Assembly: GCF_021234875.1 (NCBI RefSeq)
Contig: NZ_JAJQVM010000010.1
Span: 81,492 to 145,491, forward strand
DNA: 64,000 nt
DNA from: Marinibactrum halimedae
Lineage (GTDB): Bacteria > Pseudomonadota > Gammaproteobacteria > Pseudomonadales > Cellvibrionaceae
Direction: 5' to 3'
This document shows positions 6,495-16,758 of the stretch, in pieces. Below the pieces are notes generated by a model. It was not told the DNA's origin and searched no databases. It was given only the letters and a program-made list of their open reading frames with translations. The position numbers and the translations under genes were made by a program. How positions within the stretch are numbered: the first letter of the stretch is position 1; each line of letters opens with the position of its first letter.

Positions 6495-9400
6495 TTAGCG
6501 CTTGGCTCCGTCCAGTATCATCAACCGCGACAACAAAGTAGATTTATCAATAGTATTCACTTTTCCTCCCGTTCCTGTGCTCGACAAAATAACCTCAGCG
6601 GTATAGGTGTGTAATCCAGACCCCGGACGATCCACAAAACTAACCTGTCGAGTCTCTGATCCGGCTGGCGGGTCTGACCTGATTAAAACCCACTCATCTA
6701 AAACAGTACTCCCTCTTCTGAGTCTTAGTCTTGTGAATACAGGCCCGCGCCGACCCGATAAAAATTCAATATGATTCTGTATTTGCAGAGTGATAATCAC
6801 CGAAGAGCGAGAGTCCGCATCATCAAAGTTTATGCTTCGAGAAAAGCCAGCACCCCACCCATCATCATTAAAGCCAACCTCCTCACGACTACTGTAAAAC
6901 TCCCTTGCGGTAATCGATTCACCCCTAAGCATCAGTGTATCAATAATATTTGCCGTATTGGCTCTAATTGATGTAGCTTCTAAATCGCCTCTTACTTTTG
7001 CATTATCAATTACAAGTTGTCGGGCGTTTTTATCGTAATAGAATAATCCGTTGTTTGCATTTTTAGCGCCAGTGCCAAACCACATCGGCATATTCGAACC
7101 GGGTTGATATTCAAAGCGATAGCCGCTGTCCGGGTCGTTAATCACAAAGCGCTGGTTGGCTTTATTGTAATAGACGTGTCCATTGGCTTCGTTAATTAAA
7201 GCGCCGTCGCCAATCCAAAACGCTAAGTTGCCAGATGAGGTAATACGCACTCTTGGAGTTGCGCCGCTCGTGGTTTGGAAAGTGCCTGCGGTTAACAAGC
7301 CCATGCTTGCTGCAATAGCCGATAACTCATTCACAAATAATTTATCGGCGGTGACAGCGTTGGCCGCAATTTTCCCGGCTGTAACAGCAAGAGCGGCGAT
7401 TTTCTCAGCGGTCACTGCACTGGAAATAATATGCCGACTTAATACCGAGTTGGCGATAATCTTCGGTGAGCTAATTGAATTGTCTTGAATGTCCGTATTC
7501 TTGACGGGGAATTTTCCTTCAAGCTGTTGTAAATCTTCTCGTATTTCTGAGAGATCAACAAGTCCGCGATTGACTCGGTATTGACCAGTGAAGTTAAGAC
7601 CACGGTTACCCCATACATCAACAGCGGCAGCTCGAATATAAGCGACTTCCTGCCCCTCTTTAAATGGCACAGATAAAACCGGATCACGAGAGCTATCAAT
7701 AACAAGGTTTGTCGCGTTGGGTATAAAACCATTATTGGTCGACATCCAAACACTAACGCCGGATAAATCCAAGTCATCAGGCCAATCAAAATCAATACCC
7801 ACGGTGTCGTAAAAACCGACTGCGGTAAAATTATTTAATTGCGCTGGCGGTTCGTTGCGTACTCGTAGCTTTGCATATTCTTCGCTGATTCTGCCTGCAG
7901 TATCGACGGCATAAACTCGCACATCGAATTCACGACCCAAGCCGTAATCCTGTGCAGTGGTCCCATGTAAATCCCACTCTTTCGCGTCGATATTATTTAC
8001 TGCATAGCGCTCTACACCATCAACAACGCATACAATACGATGACGCTCAGTGTAACTGTCCCACGCAATACGAAGGTAAGGGCCGTTAAAGGTTTCTCTG
8101 AGCCTTAAATTTGTCGGTGCTGGCGGTGGTTGGTCTAACGAGTCGGAGATATCAACACTGATTTGCTCCCAGCGTCCACGAAAAATATTTTCACCCGCGA
8201 CTCGGTAAATGTATTTATCATCGCTGACCAAATCAGGGTCGGGGTAAGCGGTATATTCTGTTCGTGTTGTGTAACCGGGGCCAAGCGGTAAAAAGCTCGC
8301 TCCGTTATCGGTAGAGACTTCGATTAAATAACGATCCGCTCTTTGTCCCGTCCACTTTAAGTCAACACGAGGATCATCATTAGTGCCTGTAACAACAGCA
8401 CGCAAGTTAGATACAGCGGGGGCAATATTTGCTGCGTCTGGTATGGCGTCGATGGGTGGGACTTGTAGTCCATCAGCAGCGGTGTATACGGTGATATCAT
8501 CAACAAAACCTTCTATTTGGTATTGGTTATTTCCACGCGGGCGGATGCGCTCGACTTTAACTCGGTAAGCAAAGTCGATACCCTCGCCTAATAAAAACAT
8601 TGGCTTAGAAACGTTGGCGTCATGCCTCCAGACCATCGCTGTTTTATCGAGCAAATCGGGCGAGTCTAAGCGTATTTTTTTATCATTAATGACCGTAATT
8701 TTTAACGGATCACCGGGGGTGCCGTCTTGATTTCTGATGACAATAAAGGGGTTTTTTATATCTTCGTGCACAGGTTCGGACAGATGTAATTCATCGTTAC
8801 CGTTCCAATGCATCACATCACCGCTAATTTGTGTTGCTCCTTCAATGGACAGCATGATGTGACTGACGGTGATGACGTCGTGAAAAAATGGCAGGTATCC
8901 GGACAGCCCAGTTGTGAACGAGATTTTCTGACGACGGTATTGATTTACGGCACAGATATAAATGCCGTATAAATACGCTTGGTCTCGATCGGTTACGCCG
9001 AATGCATTCACTTCTTTTACGTTTTTTGCATCGCTGCCGGGTAATGCACACAACACCTCTTGCTCAATGTAAGAGTAAGTTTTATCGAGATATTTAACCC
9101 TCACACCGTCTGCAGTTTCGTCAGTGATCGGCACATGCTCAATTTTAAATGACCCGCGCTTTATGTTGCGCATTGTGAAAGTAGACATTGGTTGCGGCGA
9201 ATAACCATCGTGCACCATGGTATAAACACCATTTTTATCGACGGGATGGCAACGACACACTGCCGCGATTTTGGTGAGTGCATCCCAGACGGTGGTTTGG
9301 GTATCAAAGACACCGTTAAATTCATAACCTTGGTCGTCGCAGAATAAAGCCAGCTCATAGAGGTAATTTAAATCGATGTAAGGGTCGGCACGGTTACCAC

Positions 9401-10634
9401 CGTATTGGGATTTTGCAACGTCGATAAAGGCCCATACCGGATTGCTCGTTGTTACGTTATCAGTCCAGCCCTGATCGGGGGCCCAGGTAGAAACTTTCCC
9501 GCGAGACACTACATTGAATTTAGATAGTGACCGGTTACCTAATTGCTCGCTTGCACGCACTTTAATCGCAATGCGAGTGGTATTAGTAATCGGGTTACCG
9601 TCTTCTAAAAAGCCTTTTAATTGACTCCAGTCGATGTCGTCGGTGACTTGGATACTGTCGTCTTTGGGTGTAATGCGATCACAATAGACTTGGTAACGAC
9701 CGGGTTCGACCGAATAATTAAACGTGCGGCGAATGGGGTCGCGGGTATCGCTGGTAAAGGTTTCGCGGCCCAGCCTAAAATAATTCCCTATTGGGTTGTC
9801 ATCGTCGTCGACCTCACGAGCAAAAAATTCAAACGAGACCGAGTGCTGACGCGTACTGCCATTATCTTTAGTTTTATAAATACCAGCAGAAGCAACATCG
9901 CAGGCAATTTGAGTAATGGTGGTGCCCTGCTCGTTGACCGTATACGGCCCTAAGCGCTCGTCTTTAATGGCAAGGCTGGACACTTCCGAACTGCTCACCA
10001 CATCACTAGGAAAGAGCTTTGATTTTTTGCCGGGCGGGATAACTTCAAACTGCACGTCATTTAAATCAGACAGCGGTGTATCTTCGTATCGTGCGGTTGT
10101 CATATCCACATCAACACTACCCAACCCTACTTCAAAGAGTTCGTAGATAATTTGGTCATCATCGCCCACAAACTCGGTGTAACTGCGCGTCGATAAATCT
10201 GGCCATGTACGGAGTGAGCCGTAAATTCGGGGCTTGGGCTGCCCCATGCGCGCACGATTACCCCGCGAGCTAATTTGATAAGTAGGGCTGCCTTCTTGTG
10301 ATTCGGCACTTGCTACACCATCGGCTTTATTGGCACCAGCCATATACAATGCCGCTACCGCTGATACCGCACTAATAGCAAACGCCACCCAGGCAAGTGT
10401 TGCGGGTGCTTGTGGAATCGGTTCAACGGTGAGGTGATCGCCTTCTTTTAAAATCGTATCGAATTCAGATTCTAAAACGGGTTCGCCATTCAAATTAACG
10501 AGCGAGACCACCGAGTGAATAAACTCCCATGCCCCACTCTCTTTAAGCGCCTCTTTTATCGTAGAGCCTTCGGTGATTTCGGATGACTTGCGCTGAGTAA
10601 AATCAAGCGGGTCATTAAATTGAGTCAGTTGCAT
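6495..10634 (-). CDS. TipJ-type host-specificity (tail tip) protein
   Basis: This 1379-residue protein corresponds to lambda gpJ and TipJ-type proteins, which form the central tail tip and contact the receptor. The N-terminus has a ubiquitin-like part, a hydrophobic stretch (LAWVAFAISAVSAVAALYMAG, about residues 79-99) and the typical QGSPTYQISSRGNRARMGQPKPRIYGS segment near 115. Two fibronectin III-like domains follow at about 745-930, then ALAVTAGKIAANAVTADKL-type repeats near 1070-1100, and a beta-rich C-terminus likely to bind the receptor. It is the last gene of the late operon and overlaps the NlpC/P60 gene by 20 bp. Confidence 0.88.
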   Translation of the reverse strand: MQLTQFNDPLDFTQRKSSEITEGSTIKEALKESGAWEFIHSVVSLVNLNGEPVLESEFDTILKEGDHLTVEPIPQAPATLAWVAFAISAVSAVAALYMAGANKADGVASAESQEGSPTYQISSRGNRARMGQPKPRIYGSLRTWPDLSTRSYTEFVGDDDQIIYELFEVGLGSVDVDMTTARYEDTPLSDLNDVQFEVIPPGKKSKLFPSDVVSSSEVSSLAIKDERLGPYTVNEQGTTITQIACDVASAGIYKTKDNGSTRQHSVSFEFFAREVDDDDNPIGNYFRLGRETFTSDTRDPIRRTFNYSVEPGRYQVYCDRITPKDDSIQVTDDIDWSQLKGFLEDGNPITNTTRIAIKVRASEQLGNRSLSKFNVVSRGKVSTWAPDQGWTDNVTTSNPVWAFIDVAKSQYGGNRADPYIDLNYLYELALFCDDQGYEFNGVFDTQTTVWDALTKIAAVCRCHPVDKNGVYTMVHDGYSPQPMSTFTMRNIKRGSFKIEHVPITDETADGVRVKYLDKTYSYIEQEVLCALPGSDAKNVKEVNAFGVTDRDQAYLYGIYICAVNQYRRQKISFTTGLSGYLPFFHDVITVSHIMLSIEGATQISGDVMHWNGNDELHLSEPVHEDIKNPFIVIRNQDGTPGDPLKITVINDKKIRLDSPDLLDKTAMVWRHDANVSKPMFLLGEGIDFAYRVKVERIRPRGNNQYQIEGFVDDITVYTAADGLQVPPIDAIPDAANIAPAVSNLRAVVTGTNDDPRVDLKWTGQRADRYLIEVSTDNGASFLPLGPGYTTRTEYTAYPDPDLVSDDKYIYRVAGENIFRGRWEQISVDISDSLDQPPPAPTNLRLRETFNGPYLRIAWDSYTERHRIVCVVDGVERYAVNNIDAKEWDLHGTTAQDYGLGREFDVRVYAVDTAGRISEEYAKLRVRNEPPAQLNNFTAVGFYDTVGIDFDWPDDLDLSGVSVWMSTNNGFIPNATNLVIDSSRDPVLSVPFKEGQEVAYIRAAAVDVWGNRGLNFTGQYRVNRGLVDLSEIREDLQQLEGKFPVKNTDIQDNSISSPKIIANSVLSRHIISSAVTAEKIAALAVTAGKIAANAVTADKLFVNELSAIAASMGLLTAGTFQTTSGATPRVRITSSGNLAFWIGDGALINEANGHVYYNKANQRFVINDPDSGYRFEYQPGSNMPMWFGTGAKNANNGLFYYDKNARQLVIDNAKVRGDLEATSIRANTANIIDTLMLRGESITAREFYSSREEVGFNDDGWGAGFSRSINFDDADSRSSVIITLQIQNHIEFLSGRRGPVFTRLRLRRGSTVLDEWVLIRSDPPAGSETRQVSFVDRPGSGLHTYTAEVILSSTGTGGKVNTIDKSTLLSRLMILDGAKR

Positions 10635-11040
10635 TGTTATACCGATAGAACTTGTAGAGTTTTAAATTAAAATGGGCGAGGCGATCCGGGGGAATGGAAG
10701 TCACTCCACCATGCACGGCGTGCATAATTAAACCGTTTCGCAAGGCAAAAATAGATTTGTCGGGCGGCATCCAAATACCCGCATGGGTTAAATTGCACTC
10801 ATCGTCACCGACATCGCACATGCCAACAATATCTAATTCAGTCGGCTTATCCGTGGGCTCGAACCAGCCGCGCATCAGATGGGTTTTAAAGGCTTTGCGA
10901 ATTGCAGTTTTATTGTGACCGCTAATACCGACACGCAATAATTCGACGTCTTTTAAGTGATAATACACATCACGAACAAACGCCCAGCACGGTGCCTCGT
11001 GCGATGGGTAAACACGATCTAAAAAATCATTGAGCTGCAT
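10615..11040 (-). CDS. NlpC/P60-type tail assembly protein
   Basis: The 141-residue protein has the order of an NlpC/P60 Cys-His peptidase: Cys18 in PCWAFVRDVY and His86 in LTHAGIW, with a possible polar third residue near His107-His110. Lambda gpK has this type of domain and takes part in tail tip assembly and cell-wall entry. It lies between the DUF1833-like protein and TipJ, the expected order in lambda-like tails. Length and order fit well. Confidence 0.75.
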   Translation of the reverse strand: MQLNDFLDRVYPSHEAPCWAFVRDVYYHLKDVELLRVGISGHNKTAIRKAFKTHLMRGWFEPTDKPTELDIVGMCDVGDDECNLTHAGIWMPPDKSIFALRNGLIMHAVHGGVTSIPPDRLAHFNLKLYKFYRYNNATDSI

Positions 11041-11042
11041 AA

Positions 11043-11585
11043 TTACTCGATCAAGCCGGGATTGCTTGTAGGGGTGTAAGTGTGAGCAGGGAATTTTTGG
11101 TTTGCAGAGTTTTTATAACCGAGCTGCATTTGTACTTGGGTTAAAGTGACCGTAACACCGCGCACCTGCAAACGAATAATCGACGGCTTACCAAGAGTGG
11201 TTTTCGTCATGTGATTGTAGGTGTACTGACGAATCATGCATTCCACCGGATAAACCGTTTTATTGGCTGCCGCGATGTACGCTTGCACTTCTCCACTCAC
11301 TGCATCGAGTGTTACTGTAGCGGTGTTATCAACTTCAGTACTGGTTTCCGGTTCGGTAAACGTGCCCGCAAGGCCACGAAACGAGACCACCTCACCCGGA
11401 TTAAAAAGCGCATTATCATCAAGTTTAAAATCAAACGTGGGGCGTTCGCGATTATCTTTTAACGGGACAACTCGTATTGGTTCGGGAAAAGTTGGGTGGA
11501 TAAATTCAAAAGTGGGGATTTGCTGGATGTTAACGTCGGCGCGGGCGATGGCTTCTTTCTGAATTTGATCGTCAATTTTGAGCAT
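11043..11585 (-). CDS. DUF1833-like minor tail protein
   Basis: The ATG at 11585 is chosen because it overlaps the stop of the fibre gene as ATGA; a start 24 bp further upstream is possible. EAIARADVNIQQIPTFEFIH followed by FPEPIRVV is the typical beginning of the DUF1833 family found at the tail tip of lambda-like phages. The remainder is beta-rich. It would be part of the baseplate hub, replacing the gpM/gpL position before NlpC/P60 and TipJ. Confidence 0.65.
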   Translation of the reverse strand: MLKIDDQIQKEAIARADVNIQQIPTFEFIHPTFPEPIRVVPLKDNRERPTFDFKLDDNALFNPGEVVSFRGLAGTFTEPETSTEVDNTATVTLDAVSGEVQAYIAAANKTVYPVECMIRQYTYNHMTKTTLGKPSIIRLQVRGVTVTLTQVQMQLGYKNSANQKFPAHTYTPTSNPGLIE

Positions 11586-13531
11586 CAGAAAAACCCTATG
11601 ATTTGCCAATGAAATGAGTGTAATGCATTAGACTCACTTTGAGCGGTCATTATCACTCTGAATCGTTGTGCACGGTCATCACCTTCATCCCAATAGAACC
11701 TTAAATCTGCTCCGGGCTTATTACCGTTAGCCGCCTCTGATGATAATGTAAGGGTATAATTTATACTTGGTAACTTAGACGGAAATCCCACTAATTGTGT
11801 ACCGCGACCACCTGTGGTTCTTACAGCAGACCGTCCCGTTACAATAAATTGTCTTTCCCTTTTATTTATCCAGTATCTAATCGTGCCGTCATTTTCTCTT
11901 TCTGAGGTGTAGGCAAGGTCGTTTCCGGCGTGCTTACAAATACTGGGCGTCACTAAAAAATGAGTTCCGCTGCTACCCATCTCAATACGTGCATCAGCTC
12001 TAAACTTTGGGCCGTTACAATACGTTCCTTGCTCGTGCCCGCCGCCATCATTAAGCCTTAACCACCCATCGCGAGATGTAACCATATTACCAAAGCGGCC
12101 AATGATGTGACTTGCTGAGCCGCTTAAGGTAATATTTTGATTAAAAGTGGCCCCATTAAATGTGGGTCGAGCGGTGGTTCTAACATCTTGATTTAAAATA
12201 TCACCAAACCTGTGACCATCCCAAAGTTCGGAATTCTGAGCTGTACCGCCAGAAGGTAAAGCCCCGACATCTAAAGCAGTAATAATGACGTCACCCTGTT
12301 TTCCATTGACTCTAAAAACCGCATCACTATTGTCGATTTTGAACCACTGGTTGGCCTGCGTGTCCCAAACAATATTGTCACCAACGGCATAATTTACGTC
12401 GTTAATTTGACCGGCCACAGAGACTTTATAAAAGTGAGCGGGCTCGTTAGGCTCTCCTTCTGGTATTGGTGGCTCAGTATTTGACGATGCGTCCCACGCC
12501 CCCATAAACACCAATGCATTGGCAATACTTTTAGCAATGTCATCCGCACGCGTTGCTGCAACTTCCGCTCTATCGGCATCGGCTTTTGCGTCACTGGCTG
12601 ACGCAGCGCTATCGGCGGCGTCGCTCGATACAGTTTGCGAGATAGTAGTAATTTCAGCTAACGCAGCTTGCGCATCCGTTGCGCTTTGAGCCGCATTATT
12701 TTTATTTAACTCTGTTGTGCTGGCGTTTTCTGTTGAGATTCTTTCGGATTCTTGAGCGCCGGTTAAGGCTTCTTGTGCGCCGGCTTCAAGCGCCTGTACT
12801 GTCGATAAATTATTATTCGATTGCTGAGCACTTTCTGATGCTAACGTCGCACTATTTTCCGCGCTGGTTGCGCTATTCGAAGCTGACTCAACCGCTGCTT
12901 CTAAATCTTCTCGCATTTGAGTTGATGTGTTTGCATCATTAGCGACTTGATCAGCTAGACGGCTTACCTCAATAAGATTTTCACCCGTTGCATTACTTGC
13001 AGTAACTGCTTGTGTCGCTGCTTCATCTGCACGATTTGCATCATTCAGTGCTGACTGAGCGCTGTTCGCTGCTGCCCCTTCACTGGCTTTTGCATTGTTC
13101 TCAGAAGTTTTTGCCGCATCCGCCGCCGCAACAGATTCATCTTTTGCATCAACCGCAATTTGTGCAGACTCCAATGTGGTTGCGGTTTTTTCTCGTACCT
13201 CTTGCAATATTGCGCGCAATTCAGTTTCAACGGTTCCTAGCGGTGTATCATTTTCAGAGAGCAAGGAGTTTAATGTTATTTCTCCTCTGTCTTCGGGATT
13301 AATAACAATACTACCCAGCTCTCGCGCAACATTAACAACTGAGATTCGGACATTATAAAAACCGGGTAAAACAGATTGCTCATAATTACCAGCAGCATCC
13401 GTTTCAAACGTCGCGCTTGCACTCTTGACGATAGCAACGGCTTCATTACGTTTTGCAGTCAAAGTAATTAACGCATTTGCCAAACCGCCGCCGTTAATCG
13501 GGTCTTGTAACTGACCTTTTAATGTAATCAT
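11585..13531 (-). CDS. Tail fibre protein with Ala-rich coiled coil
   Basis: The N-terminal 75 residues (ITLKGQLQDPINGGGLANAL, then a Gly/Tyr beta part) match the prophage tail-fibre N domain that attaches to the tail. Residues about 90-340 are a long Ala/Ser/Asp-rich coiled coil as in lambda side-tail fibres. A segment around GKQGDVIITALDVGALPSGG follows, then a beta-rich tip that probably binds the cell surface. Unusually, the fibre is placed inside the tail-tip block, between the small minor tail gene and the DUF1833 gene. Confidence 0.8.
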   Translation of the reverse strand: MITLKGQLQDPINGGGLANALITLTAKRNEAVAIVKSASATFETDAAGNYEQSVLPGFYNVRISVVNVARELGSIVINPEDRGEITLNSLLSENDTPLGTVETELRAILQEVREKTATTLESAQIAVDAKDESVAAADAAKTSENNAKASEGAAANSAQSALNDANRADEAATQAVTASNATGENLIEVSRLADQVANDANTSTQMREDLEAAVESASNSATSAENSATLASESAQQSNNNLSTVQALEAGAQEALTGAQESERISTENASTTELNKNNAAQSATDAQAALAEITTISQTVSSDAADSAASASDAKADADRAEVAATRADDIAKSIANALVFMGAWDASSNTEPPIPEGEPNEPAHFYKVSVAGQINDVNYAVGDNIVWDTQANQWFKIDNSDAVFRVNGKQGDVIITALDVGALPSGGTAQNSELWDGHRFGDILNQDVRTTARPTFNGATFNQNITLSGSASHIIGRFGNMVTSRDGWLRLNDGGGHEQGTYCNGPKFRADARIEMGSSGTHFLVTPSICKHAGNDLAYTSERENDGTIRYWINKRERQFIVTGRSAVRTTGGRGTQLVGFPSKLPSINYTLTLSSEAANGNKPGADLRFYWDEGDDRAQRFRVIMTAQSESNALHSFHWQIIGFF

Positions 13532-13534
13532 AAT

Positions 13535-13909
13535 TTACTCGTAATGGGCTTCGTCGGTTTCGACTGTAAATTTAATTTCAACTGAGTTAACACCAACAAG
13601 CATGGAGGCCGGACTGTCTTTTATGCGCACTTGGTGAGGAACAACATTGCCCACGGTTTTTACAGGCATAGAAAAGTAATTCGCTCCCCCATTCGCACCA
13701 CTTGCCGATTCAAAGAAATGCCAAAAATCTTTTTCTTGGCTGTCCGTTAAAAACACACTAACGTTAATTTCTCGCATAGTGATGTGCGAGGTGCGTGAGA
13801 CTTCAGGCGGCCCGCTTTCCATTTCGGTGCGAATTAGTGAGGGGTTGGATTGCACGGAATAGCCGCTACGCTGTGGCAGCGGTAAATGTTCTGGCCAATA
13901 AATTTTCAT
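13535..13909 (-). CDS. Minor tail protein, gpM-like position
   Basis: The protein has 124 residues with a pattern often seen directly after the tape measure: YWPEHLPLPQRSGYSVQ near the N-terminus, IRTEMESGPPEVSR, and SQEKDFWHFFESASGANGGA in the middle. It likely links tail tip and tape measure. It overlaps the tape-measure gene by 4 bp and is followed 3 bp later by the fibre gene, so it belongs to the tail operon. Confidence 0.6.
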   Translation of the reverse strand: MKIYWPEHLPLPQRSGYSVQSNPSLIRTEMESGPPEVSRTSHITMREINVSVFLTDSQEKDFWHFFESASGANGGANYFSMPVKTVGNVVPHQVRIKDSPASMLVGVNSVEIKFTVETDEAHYE

Positions 13910-16215
13910 AATGCGTTCGGTGTTAAATTAAAGGTATCTTTCATTGTGCTGTAGAGGCCCTGACCGCGCTGAATGCGGTTATCCAAATAATCCTCTACGT
14001 CATCAAGCGTGATGGTCGCTTCGCCGCCGCGCTGTTGTACCTGAGCGGTTTTGGGCTGGCCATTATTAATGATGGTAATTTTGGTGATGCTGCCCTGGCC
14101 TTTTGTGTGGTCCATGACGGTTTCGTTGGGATGTAAGATTGCGGGAAATCCGCCCTTGCCATCAATGCCGCCTGAGCGAGGGCCGTAACCAGTGAAGCCG
14201 CCACCGTCGAAGCTCTGCATTTTTGTATTCTTTATCGTACTGATAATGCCTGCTGTTTGCGACAAAACGGTTGCCGCTGCAGGAATGCCAGCCGGAAAAC
14301 CCAATGACCACGCCTGAGAAAGCCCCTGCTGAATCTTGATAGTTGACTCTGCAACTGCAAATATTTTACTTGCAGCAAACAATGCTCTATAAGTCTTACT
14401 CTGCTCTCCACTATATGCAGATGATAAGCCTGCCAAGGTGCCAAAAAAGTCCGACGCCATACCCACTTGAGCAAGATGCGATTGCGTTTGAATTTCCTGT
14501 TTGGCAATTTCGGCACGTCGAGTTAATTCAATCTCTAACTCAGAGCCCGCTCCGTATTGCTGCCGGATGACTTCTAGACGCTGATTATAAAAACTTTCGA
14601 GGTCGAGCAACTGTTGATCGTAATTGTATTGAGGCTCTGGTAAACCCCATAACATTTGCTCGCTGAATTGCGATTGTAATTGGCTGAGTAACGATAATTG
14701 TTGCTCACTGCCCGCTTGAGTGTTGTCTAAAATAATATTGCGGCGACGCTCATAACTGTCTGCAATGTGCTGCTCTTCCGTTTGCAAGCCAACCTGTAAT
14801 TGCTCAAAAGCACGCGCATTGGCTGCTGAATTCTGCACACGCAAATTGTCTAGCCATAAATCCTTTTCTTTAGCCTCGATCAAATCATGATACTGATTTA
14901 TCGCCGCTAATTGTGCAGGCGCAGCGTTTAATTGCTCAGCGTTATACAGCGCTAATGCCCTCTGACCCATTCCCGTGGTTTCCGCCTGCTTTTTTAAAGC
15001 CGCTATGGTTTGTTCAACTTCAGGTATAATTTTTGCGGTTTGCGGTTCGGTCGCCTGGGCAGATTTAACCTCTAAATCCACCTGTTTGCGCAACTCTGCA
15101 TTTCTGAGTTGCAGCGCCTCTACTTCTCCCTCTATCACCGCTTTACGCTGTTTGTACGCTTCAATCTGCTCCTTTCTGACTCTAGAACGCCCGCTATTTC
15201 TGGGTGCCTGTAATTCATTCAGCCGCTCTTGTGCATCCGACAACGCATTGGTATTGCGAGCTAATTCAATTTGTAATGGACTGTACTCTTGCAGCAGCGC
15301 TAATAATTCCCGGTATTGATTGCGCGCTTTAATCCCAGCGCGACCACCCTGTTCAATGCTGTCTGAAACCTTGTCAAATTCTCCCACCAAATACTCAATT
15401 GACTTAGTGCTATCATCCGCAAGAGCGTCACGCAAGCCAGTGACCATGCTCGTTATACTTTCCAGTGAGCTGTTGATCATGGGGGCAAAATTAGCCGCAA
15501 CTTGTCGAGATAGAGAGTTAAATGCAATTTCAAATTCACGAGTGTTGCTCGCCGCATCAATTAAGCTTTGGGCATCCACATCGGAAATAGAGCCGTTTAA
15601 TTCTCTGCCCCGCTCTGCAAACTCTCTTAACGCTGATCCGTTGTCTTCCAGCAAGGGCATTAATAATGCAGCGTTATTCGCCAAAGATTCGAGATAAAAA
15701 ACCTGCTCTCCGGCGGAAACATTCGCATCGTCGAGCGCTTTTTTAACGGCTATCAGTGCATCAGGCCCGCTCATTCTTTGTAATTCAGTCGCCGTCAAAC
15801 CCACTTGAGGGGCGACCTTTTCAAAGAAATCTTTAAATTCACCACCACCTGTGGCAACAAAGTCTCCTATTTTATCTTGGGTATCTTTTGAAATATCCGC
15901 GAGCTTTTCCGTCTCAATGCCCACCCGCGAAGTAGCAAAGGCATACGCCTCCAAATCTGCAACACTGGTATTCGCCAACGTAGCGTAGCTCTGCAATTGC
16001 AGCAAAGCATCACCTTGTTTTATCACCAATGCAGAGACCGCAGCGGTCGTGGCCGCTACTGCCGCTACTGATGCAGCAGAAACACTTGAAAAGTGTTTTT
16101 TCGTATTTCTCGACCAATGGCGCGAGTCATTTGCCGCTTTTCGTAAACCGGTACTGAGACCCGCTGTGTTTGTCACAAAATCAACGGTGAGCGTTGCAAG
16201 AGTGCCTGATGCCAT
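13906..16215 (-). CDS. Tail tape measure protein
   Basis: The 769-residue protein has the hallmarks of a tape measure: an Ala-rich N-terminal hydrophobic stretch (about 42-65), long helical and coiled-coil parts (about 310-600), a second small-residue-rich segment and a Gly-rich C-terminus. The usual rule of about 0.15 nm per residue gives a tail of roughly 115 nm. Its ATG shares one base with the TAA of the frameshifted chaperone product. Its place after the chaperone genes is typical of siphoviruses. Confidence 0.88.
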   Translation of the reverse strand: MASGTLATLTVDFVTNTAGLSTGLRKAANDSRHWSRNTKKHFSSVSAASVAAVAATTAAVSALVIKQGDALLQLQSYATLANTSVADLEAYAFATSRVGIETEKLADISKDTQDKIGDFVATGGGEFKDFFEKVAPQVGLTATELQRMSGPDALIAVKKALDDANVSAGEQVFYLESLANNAALLMPLLEDNGSALREFAERGRELNGSISDVDAQSLIDAASNTREFEIAFNSLSRQVAANFAPMINSSLESITSMVTGLRDALADDSTKSIEYLVGEFDKVSDSIEQGGRAGIKARNQYRELLALLQEYSPLQIELARNTNALSDAQERLNELQAPRNSGRSRVRKEQIEAYKQRKAVIEGEVEALQLRNAELRKQVDLEVKSAQATEPQTAKIIPEVEQTIAALKKQAETTGMGQRALALYNAEQLNAAPAQLAAINQYHDLIEAKEKDLWLDNLRVQNSAANARAFEQLQVGLQTEEQHIADSYERRRNIILDNTQAGSEQQLSLLSQLQSQFSEQMLWGLPEPQYNYDQQLLDLESFYNQRLEVIRQQYGAGSELEIELTRRAEIAKQEIQTQSHLAQVGMASDFFGTLAGLSSAYSGEQSKTYRALFAASKIFAVAESTIKIQQGLSQAWSLGFPAGIPAAATVLSQTAGIISTIKNTKMQSFDGGGFTGYGPRSGGIDGKGGFPAILHPNETVMDHTKGQGSITKITIINNGQPKTAQVQQRGGEATITLDDVEDYLDNRIQRGQGLYSTMKDTFNLTPNAL

Positions 16216-16756
16216 TAGTGATTCCAGTGTTGCCGTGCTTCGGCCAGAAAATTATCGACACGAGCGCGGTGAATTTTTTGATGATCGTAGGTGCCGCCCT
16301 TGGCAAGCACGCGATGTACAAGGCGTGTTTGCAATTCTAGAGGCGAAAAGAGTTCAGAAAGTTTATAGAGTGGGACTTGGTAGGCTTCAGAGAGTTCTAG
16401 TAAGCATCCGTTTTCAGGATGCCCTAGGAGTTTTTTTCAATGTCCAGCGGATCAACCCGCCAATGCATCGCGGCGTTGAATATCTCGTTAAGCATACTGG
16501 TGCTGAGATTTTTTGAGAGTTTTTCCGCCTCGGCTTTGGTGGCCGGACTGCCCTTTAAAATATGCACGACCGATTTGGCCAAATGCAATTTAGACGCTTC
16601 GCTATCATCAATAAGCGCTTGCGCCTCTTTGGTAATTTTCGCAGCATCGGCGCTACTTAATTCATGCACCGTTACTCGGCCAAAACCTTCAATGCTTGCC
16701 TCGCGTGTACGCAAGCAGGGTTCTTTTAATAAGTCTTCAAAACTAAAGGTGTTCAT
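16215..16756 (-). CDS. Frameshifted tail assembly chaperone (gpGT-like)
   Basis: The gpG-like frame ends at 16424, but an in-frame slippery heptamer A-AAA-AAC (16436 down to 16430) lies two codons before its stop. A -1 slip there opens 71 more codons (LLGHPENGCLLELSEAYQVP and onward) to a TAA at 16217-16215 that overlaps the tape-measure ATG. The product would have about 180 residues. Programmed -1 slippage at this place is conserved in long-tailed phages (lambda G/GT), where the long form recruits the tape measure and the short form the tube protein. Confidence 0.85.
16424..16756 (-). CDS. Tail assembly chaperone, short form (gpG-like)
   Basis: The 110-residue zero-frame product is helical and charged (FSFEDLLKEPCLRTREASIEGFG, then VHELSSADAAKITKEAQALI), as is usual for gpG-type chaperones, and lies between tail tube and tape measure. 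It ends in IEKNS just after the slippery heptamer, so most ribosomes should make this form. It starts 2 bp after the tail-tube stop. Confidence 0.8.
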   Translation of the reverse strand: MNTFSFEDLLKEPCLRTREASIEGFGRVTVHELSSADAAKITKEAQALIDDSEASKLHLAKSVVHILKGSPATKAEAEKLSKNLSTSMLNEIFNAAMHWRVDPLDIEKNS

Positions 16757-16758
16757 AA

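Noticed and set aside
7183..10309. Multiple short frames inside the TipJ gene on both strands
   Set aside because: All lie within one long, well supported coding region and lack ribosome sites.
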